Assembly (NCBI GenBank): GCA_001687465.1
Contig: LVLI01000385.1
Location: 1-45,039, forward strand
Reading direction: 5' to 3'
DNA: 45,039 nucleotides
Source: Halocafeteria seosinensis
Taxonomy: Eukaryota > Sar > Bigyra > Bicosoecida
Part shown: piece after piece, positions 22,437 through 34,375 of the stretch
Numbering within the stretch: position 1 is the stretch's first letter
Layout: every line of letters begins with the position of its first letter
Translations under genes and position numbers: made by a program
Notes under the pieces: model-generated
The model's input: only the letters and a program-made list of their open reading frames with translations
What the model was told of the DNA's origin: nothing
Databases searched by the model: none

Positions 22437-23033
22437 TCTGGCGTACATGTGTGAGTGCACTCTCACTGTACAATGCGATCGACACGTTGGTTCAATTCCC
22501 AAGGACGAGTTCTGCTACTTTCTCATGCTGGTTCCGTTGTCTGTAGTACCAGGATCCCTTGCACCAATACCAGACAATACTGCCAATTCGTAGATGGACT
22601 CTTTTTCCGGTGCCCCTTCAATGCATGGTCCGATTCGCAGCAGATGCTCAGGAAAGACCGTTAAGACACCGGTCGCACGCGAAGTCGCACTCGACAACGG
22701 ACACTGACAGATTACATATATATGTGCCACGTTGGCAAGAATGCACCTCCATGCATTCTTGCATCGCCCTAGTATAGTTTTCAATGTCTAGAAAACCTTT
22801 TTGCAGAAAAGTGCCAATGAGAGGAAGTGAGATGGGGCATTACCGGGTACTTGTGCAGCGTGCAGTCAGTGGCGAAATTGAGCACCTACACGTTGGTAAG
22901 CTAGGCCCGATGCGCATATTGATGTATTCCTTGGAATTTAGCACCCAATTGAATCGCGTTATCGTCATGCGCTGTGAACTGGACGCTTCCGAACAGCAAC
23001 GAGGAACAGAAACCTACAACTACCAACATATAA
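22437..23033. other. Spacer with an 11-bp inverted repeat
   Basis: Lies between the start of the 1278-residue gene and the end of SKI3, both on the minus strand. It holds an ACATATATATGT palindrome near 22714 and the hairpin listed separately. Otherwise only short unconvincing frames are present. Confidence 0.5.
22735..22762. repeat. Perfect inverted repeat, 11-bp arms, 6-nt loop
   Basis: GCAAGAATGCA (22735-22745) is followed by a 6-nt loop and its exact reverse complement TGCATTCTTGC (22752-22762). As RNA or DNA this forms a strong hairpin. No T-run follows on either strand, so a Pol III terminator or bacterial-type terminator is not indicated. It lies 300 bp upstream of the 1278-residue gene. 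Confidence 0.7.
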
Positions 23034-26000
23034 CTACGAAGTCGTCGAAAGATTTTGCCGCAATGCTTCGAGTTTCACAGCAGCTCCATTGAGAGAATCA
23101 ACCAAAACGCGTTTCCTCCAATCCACTAGACTTAGGCTGTTGCGTTCAGCGGAGAACATGGCGCGTTGGGACTCCATACAGGAGCTGTCGGGAAGAGCGA
23201 CTCGAGTTCTCCTCAGACAATTCTCTAAACGGAGAACTTTCATTTTGAGAGACTGTCGCGATTTCTTAGTCTGTGCCTCTCCACCTTGAGATGTCGCCAA
23301 CCATTGGTTAAGAGCCGAATGAATACTCAGGAGCATGTCTTCCACTGAACGTGACTCTACAAATGTTTCTAATCCCGATTCAGCTAAGTTCTGAATTGTT
23401 CGAGCTGAACAAACCGGATATTCAGACTTGCGCCCAATAGCCGGGAAACGATTTACATCTTGTTCCAAGGCAGAGGAATAGTAACCACTAAGAGCATATT
23501 GTTCTAAAGAAATCAAGCTCCAAGCACTTTGTTTCCACGGGCAAGCGTGAAAATATCGAGCTGCCGATCTAGACGTCCAAGTTGAACCATCGTACATCGA
23601 GGCAACTGTTTTCAGTCGCATTAACTCATATGGTGAAATTGATGTGGACGCTTCATCTTCAGCTCCTGGATTGGTTGATTCATGTTGCCTGTTCTTGAGG
23701 GTTTCGTGGATGGCATATTTCCATGACGCATCGAAGGCGTAGCTGCAGGCATTTGAAGACGATCGAGGAGTAGAGATGCCCGAAAAACACCCATGCAGCG
23801 CCAGAACTCCAAGCTTAGCCCACGCATCATAATCCCATGGAGAGTTTCGGACCGTCCTACATAAACCACCTCTAAGGGCATTACAGAGGCTCAGAGTGTC
23901 CAAGAACAGACATGCAGCTAGAGAAACCTTGCTCGTCTCACAATCAAGACAGCTGAAGTCATCAATAAGGGTTTTGAGCAGACTGACAGCCCCATCGGTA
24001 TTGGCAGTCAAAGCGAAACGCGCCAGAGCAATTTGATGAGACTTTTTTCGGGAAAAAGAGTCCTCGCTAACACTAAGGTCACACGATGCATTTGGATCCA
24101 GTCTGAGGTTCAACAGCGCTGCCGCAGAGGCATCTTCCAGCAGTTTTTTCCGTTCCGAACTTGCTGTTTTGTTTTTCGTCGAAGGCTCATCGCCGCTGAC
24201 GTATTTTACAATTGCAGAAATAAGGACATGCAATTGAGACTTTGGTACCCTTTCTGCTGACAGGTGTAATGTGGGGGGCGATGCCTCTTTAATGTTTCTC
24301 GAAAGGCCTTCCCGAAGCTGCACGGTTGGATGGTTGATGGACAATTCCACCCAGTACAAGAAAATTCGCACATTATATAGCATCTTCTCCAAAAGAGTTT
24401 GGATCCTTTGGTCCTCGACTGACTCTCCTAGGAATCCCATCCGCATCATAACAAGTATTCGGGAAATACATGCCTCTGCCCACTTTCTAGCAACGGGGAA
24501 GTTCTCCGAGGAAGCTTCATCCAACGCCTTAGCATAAAGCGCTACCACGTTCGTAGGAGCACGCATGCATCCCACATACAGTAATGAAGAACTATCCAAA
24601 GCTTTATCAGAAGTACTTTTTCCCGGAGAATAGTTATAGCATGGTTGTCCATCTATATGCAACGGCTGAACATAGTTACTCCCGTATATGGACGCTGGGA
24701 CGCTAGCAAAGGCAGACAACGTCAAATCTGTAGCCGATATAAATGCAGCAGCCGCACGAGATCGGAAACGCAAAAAGTCTGAAGAACTAGCACTTGAGCT
24801 ATCTCTCAAAGCGGCTAACATTGCTTGCGCTTCGCTAACAAAGCCATGACCAACCCACATGCTGTCGTTGTTTGGATCATGAGTCTGGGCTTGCAATAAA
24901 GTTGACTTCGCCAACTTTAGCTGCCCGTTTTCTATGTAAATCATCCCCAAATTGCACAAAGATGTACCACCACCACCCAAATGTACAGCACGGATTAATG
25001 CATGTTGAGCAACCAGCGGATTCTCGACAGCACACCCGTACCCATTCCATGCGCGAGCATATCGGGGAGCGAGCTTGATAGCCTTCTCATATGCGGCCGC
25101 AGCGCGGCGTGCCAGACGTCGCGCCAAGTGTCTACTCTGCATGCGAGTAATGCACACTTCCTTGCTTTCAGTGTGGCATTCCACGCTCATCAACGGTACT
25201 GAAGAGACACCCATAGCTGCCCTAATAGCTTGCGCTTGATACCAAAAGGACCTTGCTAGATCACACCAATGGTCGGCGTTCTCTGGCTCGCATCTAACAG
25301 CATTAGAGAAAGCTGCGCTTGCATAAGTGGCATAGCATTGAGGTCCTTCCCCTTCCGCTGCGGAATAAACGTCAACGTAACATCCTTCATCCCCTTCCGT
25401 CATTGAGGTGACAGCACCACTAAACTCCAGACAAACGCGTCCTCTAGGACCTATGTACACAGGCAGCTGACTATTCCAAGTCGGCGATTCACGCATGGGG
25501 TCACATTTCGAAGGAAATACGAAATTTTCGTCGTCAATGACGACAGTGCTACTGAAAGCTTCTTTCTGCGGCACAATGCCAAGTGAAATCAACGCTGCCT
25601 CCGGCCCGTACATTTCGGGACAAATGTGGAAAGTGCACGAATACAGTTCTCCTATAAGGTTCCATGCAGCAGCTACATTTCTGTAGGCTCTTAAAAACTG
25701 GGCATGCTCCTTCTGCTCGACTTTAACAGGGATTCTTCCGACAAGCATACTCGCTCGCGCAATCCCTGTCTTGATATGAGCAAGCGCCAAACTAACAGTT
25801 CCTTCTTCCAGATGGGATTTTGCTATTGCAAGGTGAGACTGAGCGCAGCCATACAATGCTGCCGCTGAGGTTCCTTGGAGAGATAGACCCATTTCGTAAC
25901 GAATGACAGCAAATTTATGTTGGCTTAAAGAGGAATTTATGCGCGCAGCAAGAAACAGTGAATCCGCATCATAGCAATGTGTTACTGCATCCGCAGGCGC

Positions 26001-29000
26001 TGCTATGCACTGAGGTTTTCGGAGACTTGCGCAAGCTTCTGGTGAGATCTCTGAAGAGAAAATGTGATAGGAACTAAGCCGCTCTTCAATCTGCTGTTCT
26101 CTCGAAGGAACCTGTAGCAACAAGCACTTCGCTACCGCCTTCTGGGAAGCAGTGAGTTTACCAAGGAGAAGGTATATCTCCGCAAGTTGCTTCCAAGTCT
26201 TCCAACCATTTGCCCCTGCACGCTGTACCATATGAAGGCAATCGATACAGTTGTGGAGTGCTTCTTCACTCCTCTCTGCTATGCATGCCTCAGTCATCCA
26301 ATGGGGACCGTTCTTTCTTTGGGACCGCCTAAGAAACGATTTTTCGGGGAATTCATCATTCGTAAGACCGTATTCGTGTAGTTTTGCAGTTACTAAGCAC
26401 GCCCAGATCGATTTCGAAGCGCCCCATAAACCTATGTAGTCATACATGAAATTGATTGATTCGTTATAGCTTCCCCAGAGAACAAGTATATCACATAACG
26501 ACTTCGCGGCGTGTGCGTGATGGCTATACAAGCTCAGTGCCTTCTTTGCCAATTTCGTTCCTCGTTCCTTGATAGCAACCACACGCTCGGGTACTGACGA
26601 GCCTGGTTCTAAGGTGCGAACGCTCTCCTTAAGACGTTCATAGAACACATCAGCCAATGATGCTAGCGTGTCGCAGTGGATAATTCCACTGTTTGCAATC
26701 GACAACAAAGCTTGTTGAGCCATTTTCAGGTACTCTTCCCTATCGTCAGCGTTATGCTCGTTCACAAATTGCTTACGTTTCCACTGACCATATCGATAGG
26801 CGAATGGAATTTGTCGTAATTCAGCACCGCACATTGTGCCTCTGAGAACTGAGAGGTCTACATCCGCCAATTGAGGCCACCGTACCGTAGAAAGAAGGTC
26901 GGTTGAAATATCGCCAAATGCAGACTGATCATGCATCAAAGCTGAGTCAGACGCAAGTACCAGACGAATACTTAGGTCGGCAAAATCACTTAGAGACTTC
27001 ATAGCAACATCCTTCGAATAGCGTGAAGTTAACAACGTGGCAGACTCGCGACATCTTGCTAACACTTGAATGTAATACTTCAAAGGGAGAGGGGTAGCGT
27101 TGTCAACTGAGACCAACACCCATTCAATCATCAGTTCAACCGCCGCGCAGCTCAGGCTACACCAGACATTATCCACTGCTTGTAGCATAGACACTTCAGG
27201 CATTCCTCCGGCATCACCAATACACCATTTTAGTAGTTTGCATTCCGGAGCAGGCAAGTACTTAATGAACAGACGCAATGCAACCAGCATCCACCCAGAA
27301 AGTTTGAGCTGTCGCCCGGGGGCATCGCCGTGAAACCGGCATTCTGATGCACCCAGCGCTTCCTCCACCAGGACATCGCCTTGTGTCTCGAATTCGGCAG
27401 ATCTTATATTGCTTTGGGAAAAGAGTTGATTAAGGCCACAACCAACCAAAGAATGCAAGGGGAAAAAAGATCGGAATTCATGGCCAAGCATGCTGTAGTC
27501 GGGACACACTCCTGCATCGAGAACCAATAAGTTGCTGCCCGAGAAAAGCCACATAGCATGCCGAACAACGTGAACAAACTTCTCCATAACCAGAATGTCC
27601 CAATAGCACAGCATGTCCAAATTATTCGCCCACACTTGCTTGAAATAATGGAAGAAAACATCAATTGCCAAATGTATTAGCTCCTGAGAATCCAAATAGC
27701 TTTCTTTCCCTTCACAGTTACAGAAACGCTCCACACCGAGGCAATTCCACTGGTCAATCAAAGGGACCGGAAGCGTAGATACCCGTTTGCGCCTTATGGA
27801 GGCTTCCAGTACGTAGTCTGCTAACTGTAAAATCGGGGCAGGTGAATAAAGCAAGTTCAAGGCTCTCTCCATAGGAATACTGCCGCAAGATAGAGCAACG
27901 CAATTGAACAGTTTGTGTATGCCATGGTCAAACTCGGCTCCTTTATATGCGAGAGAATGCGTATCGAAGAGAGAGGACATATCGCCTGAAAAATCTCGCA
28001 GCCTTCGTTGAGAGTGGAGAGCAGCTTCTCCGGAGATACTCCCAACGTCTATGGTAAACGCTCCCAACAACAGCACGAGGCCTTCTAGGAAGTGTTCTGA
28101 GTAGTACACCATTTGCTTGCTGGATCTGAAAGTGAACAAGATATCACTCTGAAAGCACGTTTTCGTATCTGACTGCTCTTCATACATGATGCTTTCAATG
28201 ACGGAATGAGCAGTCTGACGTTCTTCCGAGCACAATCTAAGGATAGCGGGCTCATCACATTGCATCAATAGGGATAGGCAGGAAAAATAAACTCCGGCAA
28301 GGAGTAGCTGACATTGACTAATACCGCCTGTGGCACCGTCTGGTTCCACTAGTAACTTCCGAAACTTCTTCAACCGTTCGGCCACACTTTGAGCAGTGGA
28401 CGGAGAAGCATGCGACGCGTCTCTCTGAAGCGCACAGGAAAGTAGTAAACGAACTGACTGCAGTACTTCCGATTGGTCTGCCGGGCCTGTGCTATTCCAT
28501 CTTGTACCACCCGTCGATCCATATTGGTAACTATAGTATCTTTCCAATACGTCTAGTAACGGGACCATTAAACCTCTTTCGTCAAACATGGACAAAACGT
28601 CGCAGCCTCGTTTAAAATCAGCACCCATTTGTATCTTATAGAACGCGCCCATTCCGCATGTTTCGACAAGCCTGGAAAACGTGGGTCGATCGACACCGTC
28701 GGAGGCACAAAGTTCTAGTACGCTTCCTAAGTTTGTCAGAGCTTGATCAGGCTGTCCACAACGGATGCAAATTTCCGATTCCTTCAAAAGATAGGTGGCT
28801 TGCTTTGAGGGCTTCCCCTCATCCCTGCGCAACGCGAAGAGAATGAATGAAAGAGGTGTCCTTAATTTGCAGTTGCTGTCTTACCTGCTGGATTCAGCCA
28901 GAATGGAATAACACCCTTTTAGCCTTTCCCGACGCCGCGACGTCATTATTATACATTTTTCTAGTGGAAAATCACCAGTTGTGTTCGGTAAAGCAGGTCG

Positions 29001-29608
29001 AGATGCAGGGGGAGCGATGGCCTCACGCAGTGTATCCGCGAGTCCCTTCCAGGCATGAAGTTCATCCGCGACATTTTCATTGTTTTGCTGACGCGACCAC
29101 AAGATCCACTCAAAACACCTCTCAGCGGTTACATACTGTACGAAGGAAAAAGTATGCATGGGTTATCTACCACCACCACCACCACGTTCGAGCCGTGTTT
29201 ACTACGTACATCATCTAGCTTCCGACTAGCTTGTCCAAAGAGGAGAGCGAAAGTCTTCACTGTGTTATTCTCGACATTTTCGAGCTGTATGGGACGATTC
29301 CCCTCATGTAAGCTCCTTAGTAGACCCTCGTTTCTATCTTCCTCTCCGGAAACAACTTCTATCTGATCCTCCAGCAGGAGGAATTCCACAAATGCTGGAA
29401 CACGATCTCCCTCTTTCACATTTTTCTTACAGCTCCCGAGAATCTCCAGGCAGGAGTCGTATGCATTCCGATACGGGTCTTCCTTCGGTTTAGCACCGGC
29501 ATCAGTGCTGTCCTCCTGCTGCTGCTGTTGTGGTCGTAAATGGGCCTTGATCTCCTTGACATGGCTCTTGGTAATCCATGTCCCCGGGCTATCCGACGCT
29601 GCACTCAT
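23034..29608 (-). CDS. SKI3 (TTC37-like) TPR subunit of the Ski complex
   Basis: Scaffold of the Ski complex, which feeds cytoplasmic mRNA to the exosome. Exons (minus): 29608-29210, 29135-28885 and 28824-23034, with introns of 74 and 60 nt; 2146 aa, longer than human TTC37 (1564) or yeast Ski3 (1432). TPR-like helices are clearest in the C-terminal half: KAIKLAPRYARAWNGYG, HALIRAVHLGGGGTSLCNLG, KLAKSTLLQAQTHDPNND and WVGHGFVSEAQAML. This last block aligns with TTC37 (AWTNLGVLYL..A.SLDP..MCWIGQALIAEA). The N-terminal half is helical with little recognisable TPR. Exon 1 encodes a short polyglutamine run (QQQQQ). Intron 1 contains a GTG/CCA microsatellite (29171-29184). The family call rests on the C-terminal repeats, so a different large TPR protein remains possible. 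Confidence 0.75.
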
Positions 29609-30057
29609 CTCTCGCTCTATCTTGCCTACCTCCTACGCATGTGCATATTACAAAATCATCATGAGGCTACGGAGTATAGACCAAACATAGCCCTGAAATA
29701 TCGTCTGTATCCCTCGATATGCCACCATGTTGGTAATGTGAAGCTCGAAGTGAGTGAGAGCAAGGGCCACATCCATACGAAAGTCTAGAGTAGTATAAAA
29801 TGTTCGTGCTGTTTCTTTAGTGCGTTATGACGATACATCGTCTGCTAATGCCTTTCCAACTCCGCGAAATTTGTCACAGGAAAGCGTTCCCCCAACAAAT
29901 TCCAGAGGGACTACCGTGGCCAAGGAGCCATGTTCCATACAGGATGCCATGGCGATGATGCCGTAACGCTTGTTCTTAGATGGGTACTTCCGTAGTGCAC
30001 AATCAGAATATTTTGTGAGAGGAGTTATTCTACATTGTACAATCAACGAGGGGGAAG
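29609..30057. promoter_or_regulatory. Divergent promoter region, SKI3 / glycosyltransferase
   Basis: A 449 bp spacer between divergent start codons. Short frames only. No TATA-like block or repeat stands out. Promoter role is inferred from position. Confidence 0.4.
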
Positions 30058-31963
30058 ATGGTCATTCCCACATGTGGCCAGTATGGACTGGCCAGCATGG
30101 CAATCTCCTTGCTAGTATTAACCATAACAATTGCAGAAGGCGTCAGAGCGCAGTCAATGGACCATCGTTTCCATGAGGTCTCTTATTTCACACCGAAACA
30201 ACATCTCTTGGCTGTCTTGGAAACCTTTGCTGGGTCGAGTGTGGACCAGAAAGCCACTCAAAGACAGTATAATGCTACCCCAAATCGGCCAATTTACCCT
30301 TCGAATACATTCGGAATTAGTGCATGGAATAAGCCAAAAACCCTTGTCATGATTGCTGAGCATTCTATGGGAACTGATCTCGTGATTACCGAGCTACTTC
30401 GAGTAGATCACCCATTTTGGAGTGGATGCGAAGTTGTCATATACAGATACGGTTACATCCGAGAGTACGACATACTCAACCATTATCAGGATGATAATCG
30501 TATTAGTCTAGTAAACAATGTCCGTGTAGGAGGAGAAGAACCGAGACTTGAAGATTTACCCACCAGAGATCAGTCAGTAGTGGCAGTTCTGCTAGATGAT
30601 TCCACATACTCCGTCCTGGCTAGCCATGTTCTCTTCTTCAGAAAGGTCCCAATCGTCATCCTTGGGAGTGGAAAAAGGAATCCAAAAACGCCCTTTAATG
30701 TTAATCAAAGAATAATCGACCAAAAGTGCAGTATTTGCTTTGCATTTTCATACCAGGATGGTGTCAACCTATGGAGAGAAGGATTTTCTATCACTCGATA
30801 CACAGTTGTCACTAACCCTGGTACGGAATATTACATATCCGGCTATGAGATACTTCTACACGGTGTTTGAACGTGCAGTCACTTCGGGACTTTCCAGATA
30901 TTATTCGCAGCGAAAATGTTGGCTGAACGCAGAGGTACGGTCCATGGTCTTTTGGGAATTTAACAGTATGTATGTGTAAGTTACGCTGCAGGATACTGGC
31001 TGCCGTAGAGCTATGAAGGAATTGCTAAAGATGTCCTCTGTCTCGTTCTCACATCACGCGTGGTCATTTGATGGACCAACTAGAATTATCGGTTACATGC
31101 ACCAAAGAATAAAGAGTTTACTAGGCAAAAGGTCCGATATTATTGAGTCGGACTTTAGGAATGTCCCAGCTAATGTAAACGATCGACTGGAGTCACTGAA
31201 GTATAAGAGTACGTACGCTGCAATTCTGCAAGTATATCAACGGCCTGAGTGGATTCTGGAAGAGCAACTGGCTAGGCTCGATCGTTCTACGCGGGTTCCC
31301 ACGGAAGTATTCGTGATGCAAAACCAGGAGTACGTTGATATACGACAGACTCTGACTAGAAGGCCACACCTAAAGCATCTACATGCCGTGAATTTCAACA
31401 CAAAATTCTTTGGGCGTTTCTTGCTGCCTTCCTTCTTGCAACAAGAATATATGGTGCTATTAGATGACGACGTCATCTTTGGGAGTGAGTGGATCGAGCA
31501 CGCTCTTGCGAAAGTGGAGCAACACTATGCCGCAGTATCTTCATGGACAGCTGTTGTCAAGGAAGCAGTACTGAAGCGACCTGTTGTGAATTATTTAGAT
31601 GCTCGAGAAGTTATCTACAGTGGAGAATTCGACACGGAAGCCGACATATTCGGTCATTGGTTTATTTTTAGACGAAGCTGGATACATTACTTTTTCTCCT
31701 TACCTACGGCGACGTTGTGGACCGGCGAGGATTTATCATTTCCGTACTTGGGGCAAGAACTCTCTAGGGTCAGGTCAATAGCAGGGTGTATTGATGAAGA
31801 AAATGCCGAAAGTGCTGGCGAACTTTATGTAGAAGAAGTAGAGGAGCTGCAGCGTGTTGCATCGGGACGTTCGTTAACGAGCCAGGAAGTCCGCACCTCC
31901 TTGCTACAATACCTAGTTAAGCGAAATTGGGTAATTGTCGAACAGCGATCCCATCCTGTCTGA
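30058..31963 (+). CDS. Secretory-pathway glycosyltransferase, GT-A type with DDD motif (GT64-like)
   Basis: Exons: 30058-30820, 30879-30934 and 30992-31963, with introns of 58 and 57 nt; 596 aa. A hydrophobic N-terminus (ASMAISLLVLTITIAEG, residues 12-28) is a signal peptide or type II anchor, pointing to ER/Golgi. Residues 60-300 form an unassigned domain (KTLVMIAEHSMG, HVLFFRKVPIVILGSG). From about 345 a GT-A fold starts (YAAILQVYQRPEWILEEQL), with the metal-binding DDD at 431-433 (MVLLDDDVIFG) and an acidic catalytic candidate GED at 518-520. The order NTKFFGRF..LLDDDV resembles the GT64 half of exostosins (NRF.PYD...LDDD), but a GT2-like family cannot be excluded. It converges on a GT47 gene with a 40 bp gap. 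Substrate unknown. Confidence 0.7.
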
Positions 31964-32003
31964 GAGCGATGAGAGCTATCTAGTTGAACATGATACACGT
32001 GAT

Positions 32004-33905
32004 TCAACCGGTATTTTCGGGCAGTTCCTGGAGCATGAAGCCTTTCATTTGAAGAAGGCTACTCCGCACGTAGTTAAGCAAGAATTTGGAGTGGACACGG
32101 AACATTTCAGTCCGCATACGTTGAATCAAGGGACTCCCTTGAATACTATGGATATCTTCTAGCATTAAATTGATTTCATCTTCCTCATATGTAAGACCGT
32201 AGCCGAACCATCTACGTTGAAAGCGAGTGGGTAAAGTCCGAGAGAACGTCCGCTTATGAAAATCGAACAAGTTGGATAGCGACGTTTGTTGCCGCGGCGA
32301 TTCGACGCTGAGAGCTGAAAAAGGCCACAGCCATGAATCAGACAGGATGATTGGAATAGCTCCGAAACGTATAGCCTCCATAAGTCTATAGGAGTGGAGA
32401 CCATCTCCCCGGCAGATGAAAGCAAATGCTGAACTGGTCATTAGTTCTGAGTAGCGAATTTGCTGAGATGATATGGAGCCATCGCTGCCCAAGAATGGCT
32501 CTAATTCGACAATTACGTTTTTATAATTGATGGCTGATCTGTTCAACTTCCACCGGGTATCAATCTTCTGTATGACTTCCGGACGAAAGTTTGACGAGTT
32601 GAATAGTCCCCAAGGGGTTCCTCTAAAACAAGCTAAGTATGGCCTCCGGAGATTCCACATACTCTTTGTGGTATATACTAACGGGGGAAGTGGAACTACG
32701 ATATCGGCGGGGCGGCGGTATCCAGTATTGGACCCCTGCGCAGATCTACGTGCGTAACTTTGTCTGTCGAAACCGGATTTCCAAACAATGGCGTCGTCGA
32801 ATCGTGTGAACGGACATCTTGAGTCGGTCCAATCCAGAATCACGTGACCTCTTCCGTTGTTCCAATACGGAAGATTCCGTAGTCGTCTCAAAATATCTTC
32901 GCGACTTCCGAAGCCTTCAGGGTCGGTGCGAGTATATGGTCCCAATGGCGTCGTATCAAAAGAAGGAAACAGTAAGCAAGCTTGCTTGGGATCGTTGATT
33001 ACTGTAGCCTGAGTTCTTATCTGATCGAGGTACTTTTTATAAGTGCTTGAGAGGGGGTAGTTTATCCAAGGGTATATGTAGACCGTAAAGTGCGGCTGCA
33101 TCCGAAGTCCTCCATCATTCCCAAGGCTGATCGCGTTGTCTACACTGTAATTGATGCAAGGCCACCAGCTTCTTCCAAGTGCGGCAGATGTAGTAGGCGT
33201 CGAATGTTCGCGCGAGCTAGCGCGACAAACGCCTGTGACCAGTTGCGCCATTGTTTCATCCCTACTAAATATTTCTAGTTTTTCCAAAAGCACAGATAGA
33301 TCGTCGCGCTTAATGAACTGTTCTTCCGTATGTGTTTTTGTCTGGTCGTAAACGTGAACCATGTCCACGGTATCGAAGTAACAGCTTTTAGCGGGATGAC
33401 AGTACTTTTTTGCACCACCGAAAGGGGATGAAGGAATAGAATCACTCCTCCTATGGACTGTGCATACAGCCCCTAACATATGATCACCTGCAAACCCTGT
33501 GGACGGAGCTTGGAAGTATTCGTATAACGACACGAAAGGATTGACGTCGTCTGGGCTGTAAAATAGTATGAAAGAAGGCGTCACTTTCGGACATTCTTCA
33601 TGAATTCTTTTCATCTCTTCAAGGGAAAGCTTTTGATTTGTGGTAGGCTCTCCTGTACACAGCAACACCGGCATTGCTTCGCTGCAGATATAGTGAAGTA
33701 CGTACTCTACCTGGAATCTCCAGCTGCGGAGTTCCACCACTGGAGCACTCATTCGTGGACAATCTGACGGATACAACTGAGCAGCGGTATTTTCCAAAAT
33801 CCCCATGATGCATAGCAGCGCGAGCCCAGCAATTGCATTAAATACTGTTCTCCTGTGCCTGGCGTGTCGTACGAGGCTTGACGTTCCGGCTCCTCTACCC
33901 TGCAT
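32004..33905 (-). CDS. Exostosin-family glycosyltransferase (GT47), type II membrane protein
   Basis: A single uninterrupted frame of 633 aa. A basic N-terminus (RHARHRR) precedes a hydrophobic stretch (FNAIAGLALLCIMGIL, about 22-37), the pattern of a Golgi type II anchor. The first 230 residues are Cys-containing and unassigned. The exostosin domain begins near 270 (FTVYIYPWIN), continues with NDPKQACLLFPSFD, NNGRGHVILDW and RPYLACFRGTPWG, and ends in the family hallmark RYSELMTSSAFAFICRGDG followed by LHSYRLMEAI.FGAIPIILSD near residues 480-525. GT47 enzymes transfer sugars such as GlcA, Gal, Xyl or Ara to polysaccharides; the substrate here is not readable. Its neighbour supplies the GT64-like domain that animal EXT proteins carry fused. 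Confidence 0.9.
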   Translation of the reverse strand: MQGRGAGTSSLVRHARHRRTVFNAIAGLALLCIMGILENTAAQLYPSDCPRMSAPVVELRSWRFQVEYVLHYICSEAMPVLLCTGEPTTNQKLSLEEMKRIHEECPKVTPSFILFYSPDDVNPFVSLYEYFQAPSTGFAGDHMLGAVCTVHRRSDSIPSSPFGGAKKYCHPAKSCYFDTVDMVHVYDQTKTHTEEQFIKRDDLSVLLEKLEIFSRDETMAQLVTGVCRASSREHSTPTTSAALGRSWWPCINYSVDNAISLGNDGGLRMQPHFTVYIYPWINYPLSSTYKKYLDQIRTQATVINDPKQACLLFPSFDTTPLGPYTRTDPEGFGSREDILRRLRNLPYWNNGRGHVILDWTDSRCPFTRFDDAIVWKSGFDRQSYARRSAQGSNTGYRRPADIVVPLPPLVYTTKSMWNLRRPYLACFRGTPWGLFNSSNFRPEVIQKIDTRWKLNRSAINYKNVIVELEPFLGSDGSISSQQIRYSELMTSSAFAFICRGDGLHSYRLMEAIRFGAIPIILSDSWLWPFSALSVESPRQQTSLSNLFDFHKRTFSRTLPTRFQRRWFGYGLTYEEDEINLMLEDIHSIQGSPLIQRMRTEMFRVHSKFLLNYVRSSLLQMKGFMLQELPENTG

Positions 33906-34375
33906 TTCAGTGCGCCGATCGCTGGTGCGTGAGCGATCGGGGCGCTTATGAAATTTGCTGGAGATTTATGACTCTATCAGCCAATAGAATATTTACCTAA
34001 GGAGTATGGCATGACTGAACGTGCTCAAACCAAGCATATCAGACTCATGGTTTTCCCCGAAGAAACGTTGCTCTCTCGTCCGAATAATGCCAAATCTCGC
34101 ATGACTTGACTCCCGTATACCCCCCTCTTTAGTATCTTGATGTACCACAATCCGGCTCTACGGAAGTCCGAAGTGACCCGTGGCACATTCCCGCCAGTGG
34201 TCGTTTGAATCCGGGACCCAACTTCACAAAAAAGACGGTTCAAAACAAATTCAAACAAGGGGGTAAAACCTTGTTCTAGCTCTACGTCGTGTTGATTGGT
34301 CTATTCTCGACTGTGTTTGCAGAGAAGTGGTGTGTGATAGAGGCTGCAAGTGTTGCCGAGGCCACTCGACACAGA
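33906..34375. promoter_or_regulatory. Divergent spacer, GT47 / giant coiled-coil gene
   Basis: A 470 bp region between divergent starts. A TGTGTTTGCAG at 34311-34321 could be the 3' splice site of a leader intron for the coiled-coil gene. No repeats, RNA genes or convincing small frames were seen. Confidence 0.4.

Noticed and set aside
22441-22500. B-box-like GGTTCAATTCC suggesting a tRNA gene
   Set aside because: No A box, acceptor stem or anticodon stem can be folded around it, and it overlaps the presumed leader of the 1278-residue gene.
29171-29184. Repeated CCA (valine codons on the minus strand) as a coding tract
   Set aside because: It lies within SKI3 intron 1, bounded by GTACGT and CGTACAG, and splicing restores the TPR-protein frame.
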